60,004 bases of DNA from Moraxella sp. (GTDB lineage Bacteria > Pseudomonadota > Gammaproteobacteria > Pseudomonadales > Moraxellaceae). Shown piece after piece: positions 1-7,421 of this stretch. Under the pieces are notes generated by a model. That model saw only the letters and a program-made list of their open reading frames with translations. It was not told where the DNA came from and searched no databases. Positions within the stretch are counted from its first letter, which is position 1. Each line of letters opens with the position of its first letter. The position numbers and the translations under genes are program-made. The stretch lies in assembly GCA_030528385.1 (NCBI GenBank), contig JAUMYZ010000012.1:1-60004 (forward strand), given 5' to 3'.

Positions 1-10
1 CATCTTATTT

Positions 11-41
11 AAGCCCCCGCATTGGAAGATGTGGGGGTTTG
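11..41 (+). terminator. Intrinsic terminator of the gene upstream of the window
   Basis: A GC-rich hairpin pairs AAGCCCCCGCAT (11-22) with ATGTGGGGGTTT (29-40) around a 6-nt loop, allowing two G-U pairs. A T-rich stretch follows. It probably closes a plus-strand gene outside the window; thrS is the usual neighbour upstream of infC, but this is inference. Confidence 0.6.
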
Positions 42-168
42 TTGTTGGGGGGTGGCTGTAAGGTTTTGATACAAATGCCATAAAAAAAGTGCGTATTTGT
101 GCAAAAAGTATCTTGTGCATAATTGATGAAAACAGTACAATGATACTTTATGTTAATTTGGAGTATTT

Positions 169-693
169 ATTATTAAACCGTCAAACCGTTTAAATGTCAA
201 TGAAGACATTCGTGCCAAAGAAGTGCGTTTGGTCAAAGAAGATGGCGAACAGCTGGGTGTGGTGGACATTAAAACCGCTTTAAAAGCGGCTGCCGATGAT
301 GGCTTGGATTTGGTGGAGATTGTCCCTAATGCCAAACCACCTGTGTGTAAGGTGATGGATTATAAGCGCTATTTGTACGACCAAAAACAAAAAGCCAAAG
401 AAGCCAAAAAGAACCAAAAACAAACTCAAGTCAAAGAAATCAAGCTGCGCCCTGGCACCGAAGAAGCCGATTATCAGGTAAAACTGCGTAAGATTATGGA
501 GTTTTTGGCTGACAAGGACAAAGTAAAGGTATCTATTCGTTTCCGTGGACGCGAGATGGCGCACCAAGAGATTGGTAGGGCTCAATTGGAGCGCATCATC
601 GCCGACACTGCTGATGTGGCAAGTGTGGAACAATCTCCGAAAGTGGAAGGTCGCCAAATGGGCATGCTTTTAGGGCCTGCTAAGAAAAAATAG
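169..693 (+). CDS. infC: Translation initiation factor IF-3
   Basis: IF-3 binds the 30S subunit, prevents premature joining of 50S and checks start-codon/initiator-tRNA pairing. The product is 174 residues when read from ATT at 169, close to the roughly 180 usual for the family. The N-terminal domain includes '[19 protein letters not shown]', a charged helical linker rich in K/Q follows, and the C-terminal domain carries '[14 protein letters not shown]'. No ATG exists in the right place. A GTG at 223 would cut off the conserved N-terminus, whereas ATT at 169 lies 5 nt after a GGAG (160-163). An AUU start is the known hallmark of infC and the basis of its autoregulation. Unusually, no rpmI-rplT follows: a terminator and unrelated genes do. 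Confidence 0.95.
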   Translation: MIKPSNRLNVNEDIRAKEVRLVKEDGEQLGVVDIKTALKAAADDGLDLVEIVPNAKPPVCKVMDYKRYLYDQKQKAKEAKKNQKQTQVKEIKLRPGTEEADYQVKLRKIMEFLADKDKVKVSIRFRGREMAHQEIGRAQLERIIADTADVASVEQSPKVEGRQMGMLLGPAKKK

Positions 694-697
694 ACCA

Positions 698-733
698 TAA
701 AAATCCCAATTTAATATTTGGGATTTTTTATTT
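698..733 (+). terminator. infC: infC intrinsic terminator
   Basis: AAAAATCCCAA pairs with TTGGGATTTTTT around a short AT loop, just after the infC stop, and runs into a T-tract. It separates infC from the AT-rich convergent gene whose stop lies within the tract. Confidence 0.75.
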
Positions 734-1759
734 GTTATTATGTTGTTGTAAATACATGGGGTGTCCTAAAAAATACCCTTTCATCAGCATACGGTCAAAA
801 CTATACACATGGGCATGTGGTGCTTCTATACATCGCCCAACGAGTGGGGCAGTTTGGTCGGGTTTGTCATGCATGAGCAAAATTGGTGCGGTACAAATCG
901 GGCAAGTTGCCCGTATTTCGGTAATACGGGCAGTATTATATTTATAATCGGGCATTTTACCAAAAAATTCAATTTCCGCATTATTATGATTTAAAGAAAG
1001 AAATAACTTCGGAGCTTTAACAATTCTATGTACGACAATATTATTAAGTGGTCTATAAAAATAAAATAAATTCCAAGTTGTTAATAAAAATACTATTAAA
1101 TATAATATTATTGCTCTTAATCCAAGCGTTAAAAATTCTTGTAAAAAATAAATAAAAATCACAAAAATCATTATTAAAAATAATGTAAAAATAAATCCAG
1201 TCATTAAAAGTATTATCAATAATACTCCCTTAATACTAAACATTTTTAATTCATGATTTTTATCAAAAAATAGCTTGGCAAACCACGATATTTTGACCAA
1301 TGATTTTTCTTTGTGCTGATAGTGAATGACACAAATTGAGTGATTGTCATTGGTATTAATATTGTGGTTGATTAAAATTTCTTCTATTTCCAACCAATAA
1401 CAACTGGGGTTATTTCTGCCGCCGCCGGTGCTTTCTTTAAAAACTGGTATAAAACCCAATTCTCTAAATTCTTTAATAATATTGTCATCACTATAAATCA
1501 GCCTTTCTAGCTCATCTTTTATCAGTTTTGGTTTAACCCTGTCATTTGTGGCATAAGGACTGTTTGGATTTTGTGCAAATTCTTTATCTAAAATGTCTTG
1601 TTTGGACATCTTGTTGGTTGTGATTTGTGGATTGTTTTTATAAAATGCCAATGCTTGATTGAGCAATATGTGCAAGTGCGTGCGACACTGGGTATTTCTT
1701 AGGGAATAAGACAGCATGTCTTGGAGCGTTGTTAAAACTAAAACTTCTTTGTTATGCAT
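728..1759 (-). CDS. Hypothetical membrane protein with Cys-rich C-terminal tail
   Basis: I do not recognise this 343-residue protein. About 170 mostly polar residues come first. Two long hydrophobic segments follow at about 178-210 ('GVLLIILLMTGFIFTLFLIM') and 214-240, joined by a very short turn, so the protein looks like a hairpin in the inner membrane. The C-terminal part has a probable zinc knuckle, 'ATCPICTAPI', with a further Cys and His about 25 residues on ('GRCIEAPHAHVYSFD'). The DNA is markedly AT-rich compared with flanking infC and tsaC, which suggests horizontal acquisition. It starts head-to-head with the CoiA-like gene, so the two may share a regulatory region. Confidence 0.6.
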   Translation of the reverse strand: MHNKEVLVLTTLQDMLSYSLRNTQCRTHLHILLNQALAFYKNNPQITTNKMSKQDILDKEFAQNPNSPYATNDRVKPKLIKDELERLIYSDDNIIKEFRELGFIPVFKESTGGGRNNPSCYWLEIEEILINHNINTNDNHSICVIHYQHKEKSLVKISWFAKLFFDKNHELKMFSIKGVLLIILLMTGFIFTLFLIMIFVIFIYFLQEFLTLGLRAIILYLIVFLLTTWNLFYFYRPLNNIVVHRIVKAPKLFLSLNHNNAEIEFFGKMPDYKYNTARITEIRATCPICTAPILLMHDKPDQTAPLVGRCIEAPHAHVYSFDRMLMKGYFLGHPMYLQQHNNK

Positions 1760-1861
1760 AGATTTAAAACCTATAAAAACCTTTCTGCCCTGTTTTTGGG
1801 GTGTTTTTGTGCGTTTGATTTACCGATAATGTATTGGTCTTTTAATCATCTGGGAGTTTTT

Positions 1862-2698
1862 ATGATGAAGATTGCCTTAAATGAACAAAATTTATTGGTA
1901 AATATTGAGCAAGCAACTCGTGGTTTGGCTTGTCAATGTTTTTGTTTTGAATGTGGTGAAGCGGTCATTGCCAAAAAGGGTGAAATTAAAGAACATCATT
2001 TTGCCCATGCCAACAACAAAGAAAGTTGCAACATTCGCCCTGAAAGTATTTTACACAAATATGCCAAGCAAGTCATCATGGAGCAAAAGCAGATTTATTT
2101 GCCTGCATTGACCAACGATGGCAAAGACAAACTCTGGCAATTTCATAGCATCAACGCCGAACAATCTGTGGGAAATATCCGTCCAGATTTGGTGGCGATC
2201 GGTGATGATGATATGATATTTATTGAAGTGGCTGTTACATCATTTATTGATAATAATAAACTTAAATTTATTAAAAAATTGGGCATTAAAACCATTGAGA
2301 TTGATTTGAGTGCGTTTTTAAATCAGGTTGTTGATGTTCCCAATGAGTTTATTGCCAATTATATTATCAATCATGTGGATAATAAAACTTGGGTTTATCC
2401 AATAAAAAATAACACGCATCATCTGTTTAATATGATTGATGATAATAAAAGAATAGACAATAGAACAAAGAAGACTTATCAATCATATGAATTTAAAATA
2501 CAAGGTTATTGGGTTACTGCCCGATTATTTGAAAGTGGTATGCTGGCTTTAAAATCGGTATATAATCTTGAGTTGATTGCTTTATTTAAAGCATGGGGTG
2601 GCTCATACAACGGACAATATAAAACTTGGAATTATTTTAAGCCATTATCTGATGATATTTTAAAACGATTAAATCAGTTGCATGAGTCTGTGGATTAA
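1862..2698 (+). CDS. CoiA-like protein with HARP-like C-terminal module
   Basis: A 278-residue protein. Start chosen at ATG 1862 because GGGAG (1852-1856) sits 5 nt upstream; an open frame runs back to 1754 but lacks a ribosome site. Residues ~20-55 hold a Cys-x2-Cys motif ('CFECGEAVIAKKGEIKEHHFAH') typical of the CoiA competence-protein family. A nuclease-like core follows ('IRPDLVAI...FIEVAVT'), resembling the PD-(D/E)xK fold but without the usual Lys after the Glu. The C-terminal 60 residues ('ELIALFKAWGGSYNGQYKTW') look like the HARP/annealing-helicase repeat, by eye only. It probably acts on DNA. The DNA is AT-rich, as in its divergent neighbour. The 3' end overlaps convergent tsaC by 4 bp. 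Confidence 0.65.
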   Translation: MMKIALNEQNLLVNIEQATRGLACQCFCFECGEAVIAKKGEIKEHHFAHANNKESCNIRPESILHKYAKQVIMEQKQIYLPALTNDGKDKLWQFHSINAEQSVGNIRPDLVAIGDDDMIFIEVAVTSFIDNNKLKFIKKLGIKTIEIDLSAFLNQVVDVPNEFIANYIINHVDNKTWVYPIKNNTHHLFNMIDDNKRIDNRTKKTYQSYEFKIQGYWVTARLFESGMLALKSVYNLELIALFKAWGGSYNGQYKTWNYFKPLSDDILKRLNQLHESVD

Positions 2699-3297
2699 AT
2701 TCTGATGATGTGTCCAGTTTGTGCGTCCCTGATTTGGCTGGGTAGGACAAGCCCAAGCGTATCACCCTGAACAAAAACCACATCATCATGATTGCCAAAA
2801 TAGCTTTGTACTTGAGTGAGTGTGGTCGCGGGGGGCTTGCCATGTGGGTTGCAGCTGGTGGACACCAAAAAACCATAAGGGTTGTCATCGCTGACGAGTG
2901 TCCGACAGATGTGGGCGATGAGTGGGTGGGTGATGACTCGAATGGCAAGATTGTCATGACCGCCTGTTATCCATCTGGGTATGGGTGTTGGTAAGTTGTT
3001 TGGCAGGGGAAATAGCCAAGTGGTCGCTTGTGTTTGTGTGTTTTTCCAACCAGCGACAATTTCATCACGGCGAGTACTGACCACATTCATCAAAAAAGGT
3101 TGTATCAACCTAATATCTGCTGTCAGCACAATAAGCCCTTTTTCTATGGGGCGGTTTTTGAGTGTGAGCAGACGATGAACCGCTTGTTCATTAAAGGCAT
3201 CGCAGCCGATACCCCATACGCTTTCGGTCGGATAGGCGAGCAGTTTACCCATCTTCAGCCAGTGCTTGGCAAGTTCGGGGTCGTTGATGACGGTCAT
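2695..3297 (-). CDS. tsaC: Threonylcarbamoyl-AMP synthase (Sua5/YciO/YrdC family)
   Basis: Makes threonylcarbamoyl-AMP from threonine, bicarbonate and ATP, the first step of the t6A37 modification of ANN-decoding tRNAs. At 200 residues it matches the short TsaC form lacking the Sua5 domain. The nucleotide-binding signature is at ~20-32 ('LAYPTESVWGIGCDAF'), and the KxR-type motif at ~46-56 ('LKNRPIEKGLIVL'). Its ATG abuts the TAA stop of smpB with no spacer, so the two are probably translationally coupled. Confidence 0.93.
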   Translation of the reverse strand: MTVINDPELAKHWLKMGKLLAYPTESVWGIGCDAFNEQAVHRLLTLKNRPIEKGLIVLTADIRLIQPFLMNVVSTRRDEIVAGWKNTQTQATTWLFPLPNNLPTPIPRWITGGHDNLAIRVITHPLIAHICRTLVSDDNPYGFLVSTSCNPHGKPPATTLTQVQSYFGNHDDVVFVQGDTLGLVLPSQIRDAQTGHIIRI

Positions 3298-3774
3298 TTA
3301 GCGCAGTTGCCCCTTGAAGCCGCGTTGTTTGTCGCGAGCAAAATCACGCTCTTTTAGGGTGGCGCGTTTGTCGTGGAGTTTTTTGCCTTTGGCAAGAGCA
3401 ATTTCACACTTGACGCGGCTGCCTTTCCAATAACACGACAAAGGCACGACCGCGTAGCCTTTTTGATTGACCATGCCAAACAATTTGTCAATCTCGCGGC
3501 GGTTGAGCAGCAGCTTGCGGGTGCGCATATTGTCGGGAGTGATGTGGGTGGAGCTGGTCAGCAGTGGCTGAATGTGTGCGCCAAACAAAAACGCTTCGCC
3601 GTTTTTGAAGGTAACATAAGCGTCTGTGATTGCCATTTTGCCTGCTCTGATGGATTTGACTTCCCAGCCTTCTAAAACCAAACCTGCTTCAAAAGTGTCT
3701 TCAATAAAATATTCATGACGGGCTTTTTTGTTGGCGCAGATTTGGTTTGATGATTTTTTTACTTTTTTTGACAT
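3298..3774 (-). CDS. smpB: SsrA-binding protein SmpB
   Basis: SmpB binds tmRNA and delivers it to stalled ribosomes for trans-translation. The start at 3774 gives '[18 protein letters not shown]' and 158 residues, the family's usual size; a 20-residue upstream extension is open but non-conserved. Seen are the beta-barrel core ('[19 protein letters not shown]', '[13 protein letters not shown]') and the basic C-terminal tail ('[15 protein letters not shown]') that folds into the decoding centre. The tmRNA gene is not recognisable nearby. First gene of an operon with tsaC. Confidence 0.95.
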   Translation of the reverse strand: MSKKVKKSSNQICANKKARHEYFIEDTFEAGLVLEGWEVKSIRAGKMAITDAYVTFKNGEAFLFGAHIQPLLTSSTHITPDNMRTRKLLLNRREIDKLFGMVNQKGYAVVPLSCYWKGSRVKCEIALAKGKKLHDKRATLKERDFARDKQRGFKGQLR

Positions 3775-3891
3775 TGCGGTTTTCCAAAAATTTAAGGCAA
3801 CTTGCATTATAAAAGATTGTCCATGCAAACTCAAATTTGCCTTTGGAACAGATACTTGGTAAGATGGCGCTTATTTGATAAGGAAACAGCC

Positions 3892-4674
3892 ATGTTAAAC
3901 AGTCAACCTACCCTAGAGACCTTATTGAGCCACCGTTCTGTGCGCAAATACACTGGCGAGCCAATCACCGATGAAATGCTTGGCGCCATTTTAGAAGCGG
4001 GACGCGCCGTCTCTACGTCCAGCTTTTTGCAAGCAACCAGTATCGTTCGCGTGCTTGACAAACAAAAGCGTACCGCACTGCGTCAAATCTCTTGTGATAT
4101 GAGCGCCGACGAATACAACCAAGCATTGGCAGATGGCAAGCGCTTGGGTCATGGCTATGTTGAGAGCTGCGCTGAATATTTGGTGTTTTGTATGGACGCA
4201 TATCGCCACAACCAGCTGGCTGATGTGCAAACTGATTGGACAGAAGTTGCCTTAATTGGGGCAATTGACACAGCGCTGATGGGGCAAAATGTGTTGGCAG
4301 CGGCAGAGAGCTTGGGACTGGGCGGCGTGTTTATTGGTTCTTTGCGTAATGACATTGAGCGTGCAGGTGAGATTTTGGGTTTGCCCAAGCACGTTGTGCC
4401 CTTGTTTGGACTGTGTCTTGGACACCCTGACTGGCAGTCTAAAATCAATCAATCACAACGCCCCCGTCTGCCCCTTGATGTGTTGGTGTCGGTGGACACT
4501 TACCAAGCCCCAAGCGATGACGCTTTATCTGCTTATAATGATGAAGTAAAGACCTACTATCATGGGCGTGGCTTGGATTTGGATTGGAAGGCGCAGATTG
4601 CCAGCACCTTTGGGGCTGATGTGCGTCCGTTTGTTTTGGGGTATCTGCAAAAACAGGGCTTTGCCAAACGCTAA
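3892..4674 (+). CDS. NfsA-like NADPH-dependent nitroreductase/flavin oxidoreductase
   Basis: A 260-residue nitroreductase-fold flavoprotein that probably reduces nitroaromatics or quinones using NADPH and FMN. Start at 3892, with AAGGA (3880-3884) upstream. The FMN-contacting 'HRSVRKYT' is at 13-20 and 'GLGGVFIGSLRND' lies near 145-157. The length and the C-terminal extension ('RPRLPLDVLVSVDTYQ') resemble the NfsA/FRP branch rather than the shorter NfsB branch. The physiological substrate cannot be read from sequence. Confidence 0.8.
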   Translation: MLNSQPTLETLLSHRSVRKYTGEPITDEMLGAILEAGRAVSTSSFLQATSIVRVLDKQKRTALRQISCDMSADEYNQALADGKRLGHGYVESCAEYLVFCMDAYRHNQLADVQTDWTEVALIGAIDTALMGQNVLAAAESLGLGGVFIGSLRNDIERAGEILGLPKHVVPLFGLCLGHPDWQSKINQSQRPRLPLDVLVSVDTYQAPSDDALSAYNDEVKTYYHGRGLDLDWKAQIASTFGADVRPFVLGYLQKQGFAKR

Positions 4675-4966
4675 TCTGAGCGATTAAAGACAATAAACCA
4701 CCAAGCGACACAATTAAAAAGACCAATTAATGACCGTCTGTGCGTCTCTTTTGTGAATCGTTTTAATGAGTACAAGCAGCGTTTTGATGGCGTAAAAGCC
4801 CACTTAAGCGCTGCTAAAAAGACATCAGTTGAAACAATCGGGTGGGCTTGGCATGCTTGGTGGGCGCCGCACCATGACGTTTTTCAAGACTGACTAAAAA
4901 CGTTGCTTGTTGGCGCAGGATTGATTAAAGCACAAAATCTGGCAAAAAGGCTGCAAATTGTAAAGG
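4675..4966. other. Intergenic region with two inverted repeats
   Basis: About 290 bp with no convincing gene. It holds two inverted repeats: AAGCCCAC with GTGGGCTT, separated by roughly 36 nt, and a perfect 8-bp pair ACGTTTTT (4877-4884) / AAAAACGT (4896-4903) with an 11-nt loop. The second could be a two-way terminator for the convergent neighbours. The first could mark a small structured RNA. Confidence 0.4.
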
Positions 4967-5242
4967 TTATTCTGCCAAAATTTGCCGACAGTGCGGATTT
5001 TTCTCAACGTAGCGTGCCACAAAGCTGCAACTGGCAATGACTTTTTTGTTGTGGTCTTGGGCGTACTCAAGAGCAAATTTGGTCAGCGCCGAGCCAATCC
5101 CGCGACCAGCAAGTGCAGCTGGAACGATGGTGTGGTTGTAATTAAGCGTGTTGTCATCAACGGACTGGTAGCCAAGATAGGCAGTTGTGCCGTCAATGGT
5201 GATTTCAAAACGCTGGGCGACCCGATTGTGTAAGATGTTCAT
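4967..5242 (-). CDS. Small GNAT-family N-acetyltransferase (YjdJ-type)
   Basis: About 91 residues from ATG at 5242 (a second ATG at 5254 would add four). The acetyl-CoA pyrophosphate loop is clear ('ALAGRGIGSALTKFALEYA'), followed by 'KKVIASCSFVARYVEKNP', the signature of the single-domain YjdJ-like acetyltransferases. These lack the N-terminal half of ordinary GNAT enzymes. The substrate is unknown. It lies 71 bp downstream of nadE on the same strand. Confidence 0.8.
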   Translation of the reverse strand: MNILHNRVAQRFEITIDGTTAYLGYQSVDDNTLNYNHTIVPAALAGRGIGSALTKFALEYAQDHNKKVIASCSFVARYVEKNPHCRQILAE

Positions 5243-5313
5243 GGCAATGTTCAAAATGGTTAAATAATCCGCGCTTTGGACGCATCAATGTCCAAAGCTG
5301 CGCCAAAAGGTGT

Positions 5314-6996
5314 TTAGAGCGCGTAGCCTTTGACTGCCCAGCCATTGACCAGTGGATAACGACGCTCGCGACCAAAGGATTTTTTGGTGATTTTTGTGCC
5401 AATCGCCCCTTGCCGGCGTTTGTGCTCGGCTTTGTCCACCATGGTGAGTACTTTTTCAACCAACGCAGGTTCAAACCCCGCTTCGCAAATTGCTTTATAG
5501 CCCAAATCTTCATCAATATACATTGCCAAGATTTTGTCCAAAACCGCATAGTCAGGCAGGGTGTCTTGGTCGGTTTGGTCGGCTTTGAGTTCAGCCGATG
5601 GCGGGCGTGTAATCACGCGTTCTGGAATCACAGGGCTGTCTTCTAGGCGGTTACGGTAATTGGCAAGCCGATAAACGTCTGTTTTGTAGATGTCTTTTAG
5701 GACATTAAAACCGCCCACCATGTCGCCGTACAGTGTAGAGTAGCCCACCGCATTTTCAGATTTGTTGCCTGTGGAGATGACCATATGACCAAATTTGTTG
5801 GACAGCGCCATCAAAATCGTACCGCGTGCACGGGCTTGTAAGTTTTCTTCGGTGGTGTCAGGACTGCTGCCAGATAACAGGGGCGCAAGCGCTGAGCGCA
5901 GTCCATTGACCGCGTCATGAATGGGGCAAACGGTATAAGAGACGTTAAGGCGGGCAGCTTGAGCGGCGGCATCTTCTAGGCTGATGTTTGAAGTAAATTC
6001 GTAGGGCATCATTACGGCATAGACTTTGTCGGCGCCCAGCGCATCAACAGCAACACACAAAGCCAAAGCGCTGTCAATGCCGCCTGACAAGCCAATAATC
6101 ACGCCCTTAAAGCCTGAACGATTGACATAGTCTCTAAGACCGACCACCAAGGCTTGGTACATCTCGGATTCAACCGACAACTCAAGCGGTGCTTTGTTTT
6201 GGGTGTCAAAGCAACCTGTGCCAACGTCAAAGTCTGCCATAATGAGCTGATTTAAAAAGCGCGAACCTTCGTGGGCGATTTGTCCGTCGGCTTGGACAAT
6301 CAGTGAACCCCCATCAAAAACGATGTCGTCTTGGGCGCCTGCGGTGTTGACATAAACGATGGGAAGTTGGTGGGTGCTGGCTTGGCGATGGAGCAGGGCT
6401 TTGCGTTTGTGTTGTTTGCCGATTTCAAAGGGTGAAGCATTAAGCGTGATGACCAGCTGAGCGCCTTCGTCTTTTAGGGCTTTGATGGGGGTGTCTTGCC
6501 AGATGTCTTCACAAATCAAAAGCCCGATGGTAACGCCCTTGTAATCAAACAATACTTGATTGTGTCCTGCCTTAAAATATCTTAGCTCATCAAAAATGCC
6601 ATAGTTGGCAAGGCATTGTTTGTGATAAAAACCCTTTTGGACACCGTCTTGTAAGATGGCGACAGAGTTGAACACGCCGTGTTGGTCAATGTGCGGATAA
6701 CCCAAGATGATGATAATGCCTTCAACTTTGGCAAGGTCGCTTAGGGCTGCCTTGACGCGTTCGTGTAGGGTGGGGCGCAGCAACAAATCTTCGGGGGGGT
6801 AGCCAATCAGCGACAACTCAGGAAAAATCACAATATCTGCACCGCGCACTTTGGCGTCTTGGGCTAGGGCGCGCATTTTTCTGACATTGCCTGCAATGTC
6901 GCCAACCCAAAAATTGGTCTGCATCAGTGCAAAGCGAATTTTTCCTATTGGGCTGTCAATGCTGTGTATGGGCGTTTCTTGTTTGGTTGTTGACAT
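5314..6996 (-). CDS. nadE: Glutamine-dependent NAD+ synthetase
   Basis: Converts deamido-NAD to NAD using ATP and ammonia released from glutamine by its own amidase domain. The 560 residues match the two-domain form. The N-terminal nitrilase-type domain carries the catalytic triad Glu60 ('IFPELSLIGYPPED'), Lys126 ('FYHKQCLANYG') and Cys162 ('LLICEDIW'). The C-terminal synthetase domain has the ATP-pyrophosphatase loop 'GLSGGIDSALAL' near 303 and ends in 'FGRERRYPLVNGW'. An AGGA lies 9 nt before ATG 6996. Confidence 0.96.
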   Translation of the reverse strand: MSTTKQETPIHSIDSPIGKIRFALMQTNFWVGDIAGNVRKMRALAQDAKVRGADIVIFPELSLIGYPPEDLLLRPTLHERVKAALSDLAKVEGIIIILGYPHIDQHGVFNSVAILQDGVQKGFYHKQCLANYGIFDELRYFKAGHNQVLFDYKGVTIGLLICEDIWQDTPIKALKDEGAQLVITLNASPFEIGKQHKRKALLHRQASTHQLPIVYVNTAGAQDDIVFDGGSLIVQADGQIAHEGSRFLNQLIMADFDVGTGCFDTQNKAPLELSVESEMYQALVVGLRDYVNRSGFKGVIIGLSGGIDSALALCVAVDALGADKVYAVMMPYEFTSNISLEDAAAQAARLNVSYTVCPIHDAVNGLRSALAPLLSGSSPDTTEENLQARARGTILMALSNKFGHMVISTGNKSENAVGYSTLYGDMVGGFNVLKDIYKTDVYRLANYRNRLEDSPVIPERVITRPPSAELKADQTDQDTLPDYAVLDKILAMYIDEDLGYKAICEAGFEPALVEKVLTMVDKAEHKRRQGAIGTKITKKSFGRERRYPLVNGWAVKGYAL

Positions 6997-7157
6997 TTTT
7001 AATTATCCTAAAAGCCAAAAAATCTAGCAATCATTATCCATGTGTGGTGTGGTATTTATCAAAAAAGACAAATCCAACCGATAGTATAGCACAGTATTTG
7101 GGGGTTTGTGGTATAGTATTGCCTTGATTTTCTTGCTGTATTTGGTGCGTTGTTGTT

Positions 7158-7412
7158 ATGATTGCGTTTTTTATCAATTTGATAATCATCTTGGTGGTGA
7201 TGAAGGTGTTTTTTAAATTCATGTATCCTAAACCCCCCAAAAACTTTTTGCCACAAACGGGCGACGACACCAGCCTGCGCCAATGCAGCCACTGTGGGCA
7301 TGAGTTGGCGACTTATCGGGGGATTTTACAAAAAGATGGCGATAAAGAGTGGTTTTTTTGTAACCAAGAACACCAAGCGGCATTCTTGGAAAAAGGGCAG
7401 TCTGCCAGTTAG
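7158..7412 (+). CDS. Small membrane protein with Cys/His motif (PP0621-like)
   Basis: Eighty-four residues: one N-terminal transmembrane helix (~3-19), a Pro-rich stretch, then 'LRQCSHCGHELATYRGI' and 'EWFFCNQEHQAAFLE', a four-ligand Cys/His site that probably binds zinc. This layout resembles the conserved PP0621-type proteins, whose function is unknown. It is convergent with ETF-QO, with only 9 bp between the stops. Confidence 0.6.
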   Translation: MIAFFINLIIILVVMKVFFKFMYPKPPKNFLPQTGDDTSLRQCSHCGHELATYRGILQKDGDKEWFFCNQEHQAAFLEKGQSAS

Positions 7413-7421
7413 TTTTGGTGG

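Noticed and set aside
4445-4726. Minus-strand frame overlapping the end of the nitroreductase gene
   Set aside because: Shadow frame with no recognisable domain.
3300-4970. tmRNA gene near smpB
   Set aside because: No tag-like reading frame and no tRNA-like T-arm or CCA end was found.
5461-5485. tRNA-like GGTTCAAA motif
   Set aside because: It lies inside nadE and no cloverleaf surrounds it.
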